From Oscillospiraceae bacterium (GTDB lineage Bacteria; Bacillota; Clostridia; Oscillospirales; Oscillospiraceae), in the NCBI GenBank assembly GCA_017501355.1, contig JAFVXA010000021.1, positions 1 to 40,918 on the forward strand: 40,918 nucleotides of DNA, written 5' to 3'. This document shows positions 16,488-25,245 of the stretch, in pieces. The notes below the pieces were generated by a model. The model did no database searches. It saw nothing but the letters and a program-made list of their open reading frames with translations, and was not told the DNA's origin. The translations under genes and the position numbers were made by a program. The stretch's first letter is position 1; each line of letters begins with the position of its first letter.

Positions 16488-17897
16488 TTATTTGCCGGAA
16501 ACGACCTCTGCCACAGTCTTATCCATGGGATCCTCGGGATCATCCAGACGAAGCTTGCTCTGCTTGTTTGCCTTCCAGACATAGAGACCAAGCGCCAGAC
16601 CGATGACGCCGTAGACCATGAAGGTACGGAAGTACTCGCCAAGGATCGCCTGACCGAACACGGCCTGACCGATCTCGGGGCTGAGGATGAACATGGACTG
16701 GAACAGGATGGTACCCATCAGAGCCTGAGACACGGTCGCCTTGCTGACGGATGCACCGCCCACCAGCACTGCCGCCACGGCGAAGAAGCCGATCTGGGTG
16801 TGTGCGGTGTAGACGTTCAGCGTACCGATGTTCTGCAGATAGATGATCATACCCCAAGCCGCAAGGACGGTGGAGATAATGGTAGCGACGATACGGGTGC
16901 GATCCACGTTGATACCGTTGGACTCAGCGATGTGCTGATTCTGACCGCAGGAACGGAAATCCTGACCGAGCTTGGTGGTCATGATCCACTTGGTGAACAC
17001 AGCCAGCAGCACGATCACTGCGACAGTACCGAGAGGCACCTTGCGCACCATGGTCAGCGCACTGTCGGTGATATCAGCCACAAGGAAGATCACAGCAACA
17101 GCGAGGCTCAGTGCTGCATAGACAATAAACTTCAGCTTGTTCATGCGCTCCTGACCGGGCTTCAGCTTACGGAAGAACTGATTCCAGATGAGATACAGGA
17201 AGAACAGTGCGCCGCAAACCACCATGAAGGGTGCAAAGGGCACCTTCACCAGATCCTCCAGCGCGTACTTGATCGTACCCATATCCACAGTCATACGCAG
17301 ACCCACGTCACCGGGCAGAAGCATGGGGTGCCCTGCCTGCACGGGGATCACAGCGCCGATGAGGAACAACACAATGAACATATACACACCGTTGCCGAAG
17401 TAGCCAACGATGAGGGATGCGATCATTTCCTGACCGCGGGTCTTGTTATACAGCGTACCGGTCAGCCAGCCGCAGATGATGGCGATGGGCAGAGCCAGCG
17501 CCATGCACAGCATGAAGCCGCCGAAGCCGCCGATGTCGTGATAGCGGACAAAGACAACCGCCAGCTGTCCCGCCATGGCACCCACGACGATACCGAAGTT
17601 CAGACCCAGACCTGCCACAACCGGGATGATCAGCGCCAGCACGAGGAAGGCGTTGCGGTAGATACGGTTACAAAGCTCGGTGAGGAACCAGTTGATGGTC
17701 ACGCCCTCTGCGAGGACGAAACCGAGGATAATGAACACCCAGAAAATCAGGGTGACGATGTTGTCCAGCAGCCAGTTCTTCCAGTCGAACTTGGGCTTGC
17801 CGGGCGCGTGGACACCGGGAAGCTGCTGACCTGCAGCCACCTGTGCGTCTCTCTTGGCTCTGTCGCCGCTTGCGCCTGCGAAATGAACAATAGACAT
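16488..17897 (-). CDS. ABC transporter permease (sugar/nucleoside-type), second subunit
   Basis: The 469-residue integral membrane protein has many hydrophobic segments (for example NIVTLIFWVFIILGFVLAEG and NAFLVLALIIPVVAGLGLNF). It carries the conserved branched-chain/ribose-type permease region FRSCGQNQHIAESNGINVDRTRIVA (in parts) near residue 310 and a later GFFAVAAVLVGGASVSKATV. An unusually long cytoplasmic N-terminus (~45 residues) precedes the first helix. Its ATG overlaps the previous permease's TAA by one base (TAATG). With the preceding permease it forms a heterodimeric channel, like YufP/YufQ-type systems; substrate unknown. Confidence 0.88.
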   Translation of the reverse strand: MSIVHFAGASGDRAKRDAQVAAGQQLPGVHAPGKPKFDWKNWLLDNIVTLIFWVFIILGFVLAEGVTINWFLTELCNRIYRNAFLVLALIIPVVAGLGLNFGIVVGAMAGQLAVVFVRYHDIGGFGGFMLCMALALPIAIICGWLTGTLYNKTRGQEMIASLIVGYFGNGVYMFIVLFLIGAVIPVQAGHPMLLPGDVGLRMTVDMGTIKYALEDLVKVPFAPFMVVCGALFFLYLIWNQFFRKLKPGQERMNKLKFIVYAALSLAVAVIFLVADITDSALTMVRKVPLGTVAVIVLLAVFTKWIMTTKLGQDFRSCGQNQHIAESNGINVDRTRIVATIISTVLAAWGMIIYLQNIGTLNVYTAHTQIGFFAVAAVLVGGASVSKATVSQALMGTILFQSMFILSPEIGQAVFGQAILGEYFRTFMVYGVIGLALGLYVWKANKQSKLRLDDPEDPMDKTVAEVVSGK

Positions 17898-18934
17898 TAT
17901 CGGTCGCCTCCCTTCTTAACCTGCGTCAGTGCATAAAGGATGACGCCGTTCTGGATGATCTGACGCATGATATCGGAGAGGTCCGTACCTGCGAAGAGCT
18001 GGTTTGCCACGGGCATAGCCGCGGTCATCAGACCCTGGAAGATAAACACGCCCAGCACCACGTTCATGCAGTTTGCCTTGGCTGCGGTAGCGCCGCCGAT
18101 GAGGACAGCTGCCACAGCGGGGAAGGACATCATCATGGGACCGTTATAGAGCTGCGCATAGCCGTAGCCCTGAGAGTACACGATGATACCGATACCGGCA
18201 AGAACGGTGGAGAGAATGTTGGCAAGGATACGACCGCGATCCACGTTCAGACCGGCTGCGAGAGCAAACTGGGGGTTCACGCCGCCGGCGTAAATGGCGA
18301 GACCTGCCTTGGTCTTGAAGAAATAGCTCACAAGCACACAGCAGATGCCGAGCAGCAGCAGCATACCGGTGGGCACAGTGATCTTGCCGACCTGGAATGC
18401 CAGCAGGTTGGAGATCAGACCGCCGGCTTCAAAGCTGTCCAGCTGAATGGTCTCACGCAGACCGGTACCCAGCATCCAGCCCATCTTGCGGTTGGAGAAG
18501 GGCAGCACCAGCCAGAGAATGTTGAAGAATGCCACGATGGAGAAGCCGGTATAGGTTGCGATGGTCATTTCTGCGCCCTTGACGCAATTCATCAGCTTAC
18601 CATACGCATAGCCCATGAGGGTGCACAGCACGATGGCGAGGGCGATGGAGCAGATCATCAGCTTCCAGCCGCCGAGATCCATCTGCATGCAGCAGACAAG
18701 TGCAAACAGACCACCCTCGATACCGATGGGAAGTGCGAAGTTGGGACCGGTGCCGGACTTGATGGCGGGCACCATGGCAAGCACCAGCAGACCGTTCATG
18801 CCGGCACGATTGAGCATATCACTGAAGAGGGTCTGCAGGGACTGACCCTGAATGGCTGCGGTGATCAGCACGATCACCAGCATGGCGGTGACCGCCAGCG
18901 TCGGAATACCGATTCTCTCAACGATTTTCTTCAT
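17897..18934 (-). CDS. ABC transporter permease (sugar/nucleoside-type), first subunit
   Basis: The 345-residue membrane protein has about nine to ten hydrophobic segments (PTLAVTAMLVIVLITAAIQG, VPTGMLLLLGICCVLVSYFF). It shares with its partner the motif after a cytoplasmic loop (AGGVNPQFALAAGLNVDRGRI) and a GGATAAKA segment equivalent to GGASVSKA. It begins one base inside the ATPase stop (TGATG), so the two are translationally coupled. Shorter than the partner; both are needed for a BMP-like importer. Confidence 0.88.
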   Translation of the reverse strand: MKKIVERIGIPTLAVTAMLVIVLITAAIQGQSLQTLFSDMLNRAGMNGLLVLAMVPAIKSGTGPNFALPIGIEGGLFALVCCMQMDLGGWKLMICSIALAIVLCTLMGYAYGKLMNCVKGAEMTIATYTGFSIVAFFNILWLVLPFSNRKMGWMLGTGLRETIQLDSFEAGGLISNLLAFQVGKITVPTGMLLLLGICCVLVSYFFKTKAGLAIYAGGVNPQFALAAGLNVDRGRILANILSTVLAGIGIIVYSQGYGYAQLYNGPMMMSFPAVAAVLIGGATAAKANCMNVVLGVFIFQGLMTAAMPVANQLFAGTDLSDIMRQIIQNGVILYALTQVKKGGDR

Positions 18935-20529
18935 CAGTCCTCACCCCCTTCGTTTTTGCTGACGCGGGAACCGGACATCATCAGACCGTACTCTGCGTCG
19001 GATGCGGTGGGAGCCAGCTCACCTGCCACCTTGCCCTCGCACACGATGAGAACGCGGTCGCAGATGCTGCGGAGCTCCGCCAGCTCGGAGCTGGTCATAA
19101 TGATGGTCATGCCCTTCTCCTCGGAAAGCTGACGCAGCAGATCGAGGATCAGCTTCTTTGCGCCGATGTCGATACCACGGGTCGGCTCGGAAACCAGAAG
19201 CAGCTCAGGCTCCTGGGTCAGTGCGCGTGCCACGCACACCTTTTGCTGGTTACCGCCGGAGAGTGCACCTGCATTCTGCGCGGCGGAGGTGCAGCGGATA
19301 TCCAGCTCCTTGATCATTTCGTCCGCATGGGCGCGGATCGCCTTCTGATCGCTGATCTTGAAGGGACCAAAGCTCTTGAGGAACTTATCCTCCGTCTGCA
19401 GAGCCGTGAAAGCAATGTTCAGATCAATGGGGCTGTTCAGCAGCAGACCCACACCCTTACGATCCTCGCAGACGAAGGCGAGACCTGCCTTGATGGCGCC
19501 CTTGGGATCGTTGAACTTCAGCTCCTGCCCCTTGAACACCACCTTGCCGTCGGCGGGGTACAGACCCATGATGCCGTTGGCAATGCCCAGCTTGCCCTGA
19601 CCTGCAAGACCGCCGATGCCAACGATCTCGCCTCTGCGAACCTTCAGATCCACGCCCTTGACTTCCTCGCCGGGCATCTTCACGCGGAGATTCTTCACCT
19701 CCAGCATGACTTCGTCGCTGATCTCGCGACCACCCTCCTCGCGTTCGATGGAGAGGGCACGACCCACCATCAGGCGGGCGATCTCAGCAGCAGTGATGTT
19801 CTTGGTCTCTTCTGTTGCGACCCACTCACCGTCACGCAGGATGGTCACGCGGTCGGAGACCTCAATGATCTCATCAAGGCGATGGCTGATAAAGACGATA
19901 CCAATGCCCTTTGCTGCAAGGCGCTTGATGGCTGCCAGCAGGTTCTTGGTCTCGCTCTCGGTCAGCACTGCGGTGGGCTCGTCGAACACCAGGAAGCGAA
20001 TGCCGGTCTTGTCGATCTCGCGGGCAATCTCCACGAACTGCATGTGACCGACAGGCAGACCTGCGACCATGGTATATTCAGCAATATCCATCTCCATAGT
20101 GTCCAGCGCCTTGCGGGCATCACTGTTCATGTCGGTCACCCGGAGGCTTTCCAGACGCTTGCCGAACAGCTTGGACATGAGAGAAGGCTTGGTAATTTCA
20201 CGGTTAAGCTTGATGTTTTCTGCAATGGTAAAGCCGGGCAGGAGCATGAACTCCTGATGCACCATGCCGATACCCTTGGTCATGGCATCATGGGGGGTCA
20301 TGATCTTGGCATCCTCGCCGCCGATCTCCACGGTGCCTTCAAAACCGCCGGTTTCGTGGATCACGGGCATACCAAAGAGGATGTTCATGAGCGTGGACTT
20401 ACCGGCACCGTTCTCACCGATCAGTGCATGGATCTCGCCGGGGCGAACCTCCATGTTGATACCCTTGAGAACGTAATGGTCGCCGTAAGCCTTGCTCACA
20501 TTTTTAAAACGCAAAATATCGTCAGACAA
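18934..20529 (-). CDS. ABC transporter ATPase with two nucleotide-binding domains
   Basis: The 531-residue protein has two fused ATPase domains, as in RbsA/MglA and nucleoside (BMP) importers. Domain 1: Walker A GENGAGKST (38-46), signature LPVGHMQFVEIARE (158-171), Walker B VFDEPT (181-186), H-loop ISH (214-216). Domain 2: the A loop is GLAGQGKLG (307-315), the degenerate form usual in this family, with signature LSGGNQQK (423-430) and VSEPTRGIDIGAK. The start is TTG at 20529, after GAAAGGGG at rather long spacing. It drives uptake through the two permeases encoded directly downstream. Confidence 0.92.
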   Translation of the reverse strand: MSDDILRFKNVSKAYGDHYVLKGINMEVRPGEIHALIGENGAGKSTLMNILFGMPVIHETGGFEGTVEIGGEDAKIMTPHDAMTKGIGMVHQEFMLLPGFTIAENIKLNREITKPSLMSKLFGKRLESLRVTDMNSDARKALDTMEMDIAEYTMVAGLPVGHMQFVEIAREIDKTGIRFLVFDEPTAVLTESETKNLLAAIKRLAAKGIGIVFISHRLDEIIEVSDRVTILRDGEWVATEETKNITAAEIARLMVGRALSIEREEGGREISDEVMLEVKNLRVKMPGEEVKGVDLKVRRGEIVGIGGLAGQGKLGIANGIMGLYPADGKVVFKGQELKFNDPKGAIKAGLAFVCEDRKGVGLLLNSPIDLNIAFTALQTEDKFLKSFGPFKISDQKAIRAHADEMIKELDIRCTSAAQNAGALSGGNQQKVCVARALTQEPELLLVSEPTRGIDIGAKKLILDLLRQLSEEKGMTIIMTSSELAELRSICDRVLIVCEGKVAGELAPTASDAEYGLMMSGSRVSKNEGGED

Positions 20530-20550
20530 GGTTTACTTTCCCCTTTCTAT

Positions 20551-20684
20551 GGGGCAGCTGCCCCTTTCTTTATGTTGTCCGGCAGAAGCCGGACGGACAT
20601 TGCCCCTTGTAATCACGTGGGGTAGTCCAATCGGACAAAAAACCACGAAATGAGGCGGCAGGAGAGCGTCGCTCTCCGGCCGCC
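20551..20684 (-). promoter_or_regulatory. Three hairpins between binding-protein gene and ATPase gene
   Basis: In the 207-nt gap, in minus-strand order: a strong stem (20684-20654, GGCGGC-GGAGAGC / GCTCTCC-GCCGCC) followed further on by T6; a stem GTCCGGC / GCCGGAC (20577-20583, 20588-20594); and the palindrome GGGGCAGCTGCCCC (20564-20551) just before the ATPase ribosome site. The first probably stabilises the binding-protein mRNA and attenuates the rest, giving more lipoprotein than transporter. The last may hide the ATPase start. Confidence 0.6.
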
Positions 20685-20736
20685 CCGGATTTCAGAATCT
20701 AATGCACTTATGTAGTGCCAAAAATTCGGTTGCGGA

Positions 20737-21984
20737 TTAGACTGCGGGACCTGCCAGTTCGCCGAAGGTCAGGAAGCCCTGAGTATAGACGAAGTAGTTA
20801 GCGAAGGTCTCGTTGGTCTCGGGATCGTCGTAGGGAGTCAGAGCCACGTCGGTCTTGACGTAGTTCTTGAAGACTTCGCCCAGGATAGCGCCGTCGCAGT
20901 CATCTGCGAGACCTGCCATCCACAGCCATGCGTACTCGGTAGCTGCGACGGTGTTAGCGATGGAGCAGGGGACGGACCAGGTGGAGAAGTGACCTTCCAG
21001 ACCAGCCTCGGTCATCTTAGCGTTGATGGCATCAACGGTGCTGTCCAGACCTGCCACCAGATCAGCGGGGCTCTCAATACCCAGAGCGCTGGGATAGCCG
21101 TGATAGGGGCTGGGGCAGCAGGGCAGGGGATAGTAAGCGCCTGCTTCGAAGCAAGCCTCGATCAGAGGAACCTGCATGGAGCAGTTGGTGGAGAAGAATG
21201 CGGTCTCCTTGCCGTACTTCTCGACCATCTTGGGAACGTCTTCCAGAATGAACATCTGAGCGCCGGAGGTGCCTGCGTCACCGGTGGGATCGGGTGCGGT
21301 AGCATCCACGAACTCCAGACCCAGTTCTTCAGCCTTAGCCTTCATCAGATCGCGGCAGCTGTACAGCTGAACCTGTGCCATGTGGCGGGGGAAGCTGTAG
21401 TGAACGATGGTCTTGCAGCCCATCTGGTAAGCCTGCTCAGCGATAGCGGTACCCTTGTTGACTTCGTCCATGGACAGGATGATGTCGGCGCGGGTAGCGA
21501 TGTCAGCGGGGTTCTCCTGGGGAGTGCAGTAAACGACCAGCAGATCGTCAGCCTCGCGGGTCTCCAGAACCTTGTCGATAGCGGGGTTGGAGCCGGGCAC
21601 TGCCTGGTTGATGATGATGCACTTCACAGCGGGATCGGAAGCGCACTTGTTGACCACGGAGATGAACTGCTCCTGCTCAGCCATGAAGTTGTCGGGCATG
21701 GTAGCGTGGATCACGCGGTCTGCGCCGTACTTCTCGACCATGAACTCAGCAGAGCGATATTCTTCTTCGTTCTGGGACACGGTGTTGGTGATGATAGCGA
21801 CCTTGCCGTCGGTTGCTGCCACTGCGGAAGCAATGGAGCCGTCCACATCGCTGGCATCCCAATAAGCCTCAACAGCAGCGTCGCCTTCGCCTTCGCCGCC
21901 CTCTGCTGCGTCTTCACCGCCGCCGCAAGCGACGAGGGAGAGAGACATGACCAGAGCAAGAATCAGTGCAAGATACTTCTTCAT
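20737..21984 (-). CDS. DUF3798 substrate-binding lipoprotein of an ABC importer
   Basis: The 415-residue product starts at ATG 21984 (MKKYLALILALVMSLSL), 8 nt after GGAGG; the ATG two codons upstream is too close to it. A lipoprotein signal ends at LVAC, so Cys is lipidated and the protein sits on the outer face of the membrane, after an acidic Gly/Glu linker. The mature part matches DUF3798: KVAIITNTVSQNEEEYRSAE, then ADRVIHATMPDNF, INQAVPG, VHYSFPRHMA, ATAPDPTGDAG, FFSTNCSMQ and CPSPYHGYP. These resemble periplasmic-binding-protein folds but the ligand is not known. It leads the operon behind a near-consensus promoter, followed by two permeases and an ATPase. Confidence 0.88.
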   Translation of the reverse strand: MKKYLALILALVMSLSLVACGGGEDAAEGGEGEGDAAVEAYWDASDVDGSIASAVAATDGKVAIITNTVSQNEEEYRSAEFMVEKYGADRVIHATMPDNFMAEQEQFISVVNKCASDPAVKCIIINQAVPGSNPAIDKVLETREADDLLVVYCTPQENPADIATRADIILSMDEVNKGTAIAEQAYQMGCKTIVHYSFPRHMAQVQLYSCRDLMKAKAEELGLEFVDATAPDPTGDAGTSGAQMFILEDVPKMVEKYGKETAFFSTNCSMQVPLIEACFEAGAYYPLPCCPSPYHGYPSALGIESPADLVAGLDSTVDAINAKMTEAGLEGHFSTWSVPCSIANTVAATEYAWLWMAGLADDCDGAILGEVFKNYVKTDVALTPYDDPETNETFANYFVYTQGFLTFGELAGPAV

Positions 21985-22079
21985 TTTCATATCCTCCTAA
22001 TTTTTTGTGTTTCACTTCGGTTTCGCTTTAATGCGATAAAGGGATTTGTATGTACATATCCCCGAAACACCATGCAGCT

Positions 22080-22108
22080 ATTATAGCGACTCTCCTCCCC
22101 CCTGTCAA
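22080..22108 (-). promoter_or_regulatory. Strong promoter of the DUF3798 ABC operon
   Basis: On minus, TTGACA (22108-22103), 17-bp spacer, TATAAT (22085-22080): consensus in both hexamers. It lies about 100 nt before the lipoprotein start. Confidence 0.85.
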
Positions 22109-22293
22109 TTCTGTATCCGAATTTTATGCACAACAACAGTTTTCTTCTTAATTTTTATGCAAAAGAGCGAATTTTGTCGCCGTCTGTCCGCAGCACGCAA
22201 ACATTTCTCAGTTCATCTGTATGTTTGCCATTCCTGATTCTTTCAATTATTTCAGAAATTTTTCCGTAATCCCGCTGCTCTTTCCATAAAAAA

Positions 22294-22319
22294 ACCGTCC
22301 TTTCCGCAGAAAGGACGGT
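22294..22319 (-). terminator. Terminator of the family-5 binding-protein gene
   Basis: Stem ACCGTCCTTTC / GAAAGGACGGT, followed on minus by TTTTTTTA. Confidence 0.85.
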
Positions 22320-22328
22320 CATTCTATA

Positions 22329-23936
22329 TTATTTTGCAAAGCTCACTTCGTGGAACAGGTAACGTCCGAGACCATCATAGCCCACACTGCGCACGCCGTC
22401 ACGGCGCTGCTGCGTGGTGCCCTTGAAGATCAGCGGCAGGATGGAGTATTCCTCGAAGGTCATTTTCTCCGCCGCGTGGAGATAGTTATCACGGGCAAGG
22501 GGGTCCAGTGCGCCCCGCAGCACCGACATCAGGCGGCTGTATTCCACGTCATCTTCTGCGATGGCTTCCTCCAGTCCATTGCTGCCGGACTCCAGAAACA
22601 CAGAGCCGTCCGCGTAGGAGGCACGCACCGTCACCCACGCCATGTCATAATCGTCTGCTTCGAGACGCAGCGCCATATCTTCCTCTGTCAGAGGGCTCAG
22701 TCTGACGCGGATGCCAAGCTGATCCTGCCAGCCTGTCAGCAGTGCCTGCACCTGCGCTTCACGGACTTCGTCGGCGATGTAGATCAGCTCCACTTCGCCG
22801 GGAAGCGTCTCACGCTGACGCAGCAAAGCCTTCGCCTCCCCACAGCGCTCCTCATACGACTTCGCCTGCAGATCCAGCAGCGCACCGCCCACTGTACGGA
22901 AGTCCTCACCGTCGGACTCACGGATGCCGTAGGGCACAAGCCCCGTGGCGATCTGATCCGCCGGCATCAGACACTGTGCCAGCGCGTCCACATCCGCGCC
23001 AAGGGTGAAGATCTTTCTCATAGAAAAATCATCAAAGGTCTCCGAGCGGTTGAACAGGATCGCCTCCGTCATGCCGGCGGGGGTGGGCACCCATTCTTCT
23101 TCCTGCTTCAGCTTTTCAATGGCTTCATCGGGCAGATAGGCAATATAATCGAGCTCCCCTGCCTGAAAACGCTCATAGGCAGTCTCCCTGCTCCGCTCAA
23201 AGATGAACTGCAGACGGTCGGGACCGCGGTGGGATTCCGAAGCAGGATTGCGCACCAGCTGGAGCGCATCAAACTTTGCCCAGTCCTCCAGCACATAGGC
23301 ACCGTTGGTCACAAGGCTCTCCGGCGTTGTGCCGAAGCTCTCGCCGCTGCGCTCCACCACATCCTGCCGCACCGGCATGGTGGCAGCACCTGCGCAGACC
23401 GCCGTCAGAAAGTAGGGACAGTGGTAGGACAGGGTCACCTGCAGCATACCGTCCTCCGTCACGCTGACAGCGAGCTTTTCCGCATCGCCGCTCTCCAGCG
23501 CTTCTTCATAGCCCTGAATCATGGCAAGCAGCTCACGATTGGGGCTGTCCGACAGCAGCAAGCGCCGCCAGCTGTAAACAAAATCCTCTGCCGTCACCGC
23601 CTTGCCGTCCGACCACTTGGCTGCGGGGGAAATGACAAAGCTGTAGGTAATGGTGCCATCGTAATTATCCATTTCAGTATAGGCAGAGCAGACGGCATAA
23701 TCCAGCGTCACTTCGCCCACACCCTCACTGCGCTGCCGCAGCAGGTTTTCATATAAATGATAGAGAATGGTGGCGTTGTCATCGCTTGCGGTCTCGATGG
23801 GATCCAGCGTCTCCTGTGCACCACCAAGGCAGACCCGCAGCACCGTGCCTTCTTCCTCATTGCCGCAGGCGGCAAGGCTCAGCAGCAGCGTCAGTGCCAG
23901 CACCAGCGCCATCCATTTTCGGATCATCTTCTTCAT
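22329..23936 (-). CDS. Extracellular solute-binding lipoprotein, family 5 (oligopeptide-type), orphan
   Basis: The 535-residue product has a lipoprotein signal ending LAAC (C24). The mature protein has the family-5 layout: an N-terminal lobe with QETLDPIETASDDNATILYH and LYENLL, the classic WSDGKAVTAEDFVYSWRR, YVLEDWAKFDALQLVRNP, a central ERFQAGELDYI, and the C-terminal lobe. This is the OppA/DppA type that binds peptides or nickel on the outer face. No permease or ATPase genes adjoin it, so it must use components encoded elsewhere or act as a sensor. It starts 23 nt after the helicase gene with AAGGAG, and is likely co-transcribed with it. Confidence 0.9.
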   Translation of the reverse strand: MKKMIRKWMALVLALTLLLSLAACGNEEEGTVLRVCLGGAQETLDPIETASDDNATILYHLYENLLRQRSEGVGEVTLDYAVCSAYTEMDNYDGTITYSFVISPAAKWSDGKAVTAEDFVYSWRRLLLSDSPNRELLAMIQGYEEALESGDAEKLAVSVTEDGMLQVTLSYHCPYFLTAVCAGAATMPVRQDVVERSGESFGTTPESLVTNGAYVLEDWAKFDALQLVRNPASESHRGPDRLQFIFERSRETAYERFQAGELDYIAYLPDEAIEKLKQEEEWVPTPAGMTEAILFNRSETFDDFSMRKIFTLGADVDALAQCLMPADQIATGLVPYGIRESDGEDFRTVGGALLDLQAKSYEERCGEAKALLRQRETLPGEVELIYIADEVREAQVQALLTGWQDQLGIRVRLSPLTEEDMALRLEADDYDMAWVTVRASYADGSVFLESGSNGLEEAIAEDDVEYSRLMSVLRGALDPLARDNYLHAAEKMTFEEYSILPLIFKGTTQQRRDGVRSVGYDGLGRYLFHEVSFAK

Positions 23937-23959
23937 AGGGTTCTCCTTTTTGAGGTTCT

Positions 23960-25114
23960 TTACACCGGTACGAACTGACCGTCCTCCCCCAGCTTCACGG
24001 GCAGCACCTGACTCTTAGTGAGTTTTTCGATATCATCCATGCGAAGCTTCGAGGGATAGTCATACACAAAGGAAATGGCAACGCCCTGCTTCTTCGCGCG
24101 ACCCGTGCGTCCGATGCGGTGCACATAGGAGTCGTTTTCATCGGGGATATCATAATTGAACACCGCATCCACATCATCCACGTCGATGCCGCGAGCGGCA
24201 ACGTCGGTGGAGACGAACACAGGCAGCTCGCCCTTGCGGAAACGGTTCATGATCGCCTCGCGCTTCTTCTGGGGGATATCGCCGTGGATGCACTCTGCCT
24301 CCAGCTTCTGCATCCGCAGGAACGCGGCGGCACGCTCGGCAGAGCCCTTGGTGTTGCAGAACACCATCACGCGATCCAGCTCGCCCATACGGATGATTCT
24401 GGCGATGGCTTCCACGCGCTCATCGGCAGAAACCTCCATGCGCAGCTGCAGGATGTCGGGCTTGTTCTTCTCGTCTGCCTTCACCTCGATCTCCACGGGG
24501 TCGCGCTGATAGACCCAGGAGATATCCATGACCTCGCGGCTCATGGTGGCAGAGAACATACCAAGGTTTTTGCGGTTCTTGATCTGATCAAGAATGCGGG
24601 TCACATCGTGAATGAAGCCCATGTCCAGCATACGGTCCGCCTCATCCAGTACCACGGTCTTTACCGTGTCCACGCGGATGGTGCGGCGCTTCATGTGATC
24701 GCTGAGACGACCGGGGGTCGCCACCACGATCTGGGGACGCTTCTTCAACGCATCAATCTGCTTGTTGATGGGGTCACCGCCATACACGCAGACAATGCGG
24801 ATGCCCTGCTTGAACAGCGCCGCTTCCCGCAGCTCCGCAGTGATCTGAATGGCAAGCTCGCGGGTAGGTGCCATAATGACCGCCTGCAGGCACTCCTCCT
24901 CTGGGTCGATATGCTCAATGATGGGCAGACCAAAGGCAAAGGTCTTGCCGGTGCCGGTGGGTGCCTTGGCGATCACATCCTTCCACTCCATCATGGGAGG
25001 GATGCAGCCTGCCTGCACAGGGGTGGACTGGGTGATGCCCTTCTTCTCAAGCCCTCTCAGCAGCTCGGTGCTGAGTCCCAGTGTGTCAAAACGAACACCT
25101 TCTGTTATGTTCAT
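23960..25114 (-). CDS. DEAD-box RNA helicase (minimal core)
   Basis: The 384-residue cytoplasmic protein is almost only the two RecA-like domains. Start ATG 25114 (MNITEGVRFDTLGLS) follows AAGAGGAAA; the frame extends upstream but without a site. Motifs: Q-motif near residues 31-34, motif I APTGTGKT (51-58), Ia PTRELA (83-88), II DEAD (157-160), III SAT (188-190), and VI HRIGRTGR (332-339). It ends soon after, lacking the long basic tail of DbpA or CshA. It unwinds RNA in ribosome assembly or decay; the exact substrate cannot be told. Confidence 0.93.
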   Translation of the reverse strand: MNITEGVRFDTLGLSTELLRGLEKKGITQSTPVQAGCIPPMMEWKDVIAKAPTGTGKTFAFGLPIIEHIDPEEECLQAVIMAPTRELAIQITAELREAALFKQGIRIVCVYGGDPINKQIDALKKRPQIVVATPGRLSDHMKRRTIRVDTVKTVVLDEADRMLDMGFIHDVTRILDQIKNRKNLGMFSATMSREVMDISWVYQRDPVEIEVKADEKNKPDILQLRMEVSADERVEAIARIIRMGELDRVMVFCNTKGSAERAAAFLRMQKLEAECIHGDIPQKKREAIMNRFRKGELPVFVSTDVAARGIDVDDVDAVFNYDIPDENDSYVHRIGRTGRAKKQGVAISFVYDYPSKLRMDDIEKLTKSQVLPVKLGEDGQFVPV

Positions 25115-25154
25115 ACTGTTTTCCTCTTTTTCTCTATTTCTTCTTAACCCTTTT

Positions 25155-25163
25155 AGTATATCA
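25155..25163 (-). promoter_or_regulatory. Possible extended -10 promoter of the helicase gene
   Basis: On minus TGATATACT (25163-25155), 41 nt before the start codon. No good -35 at 17 bp; a TTGACT lies too near. Confidence 0.4.
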
Positions 25164-25198
25164 CATAAGTCAATAGCGTAACAGCCCTTAAGCCAACA

Positions 25199-25234
25199 AA
25201 AAAGACGGATCTTTCGGCTTGCGAAAGATCCGTC
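25199..25234 (-). terminator. Terminator of the glycogen operon
   Basis: A 13-bp stem GACGGATCTTTCG / CGAAAGATCCGTC (25204-25216, 25222-25234) with T6 beyond it on minus, directly after the glgP stop. Confidence 0.9.
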
Positions 25235-25245
25235 CTGCATTTTCT

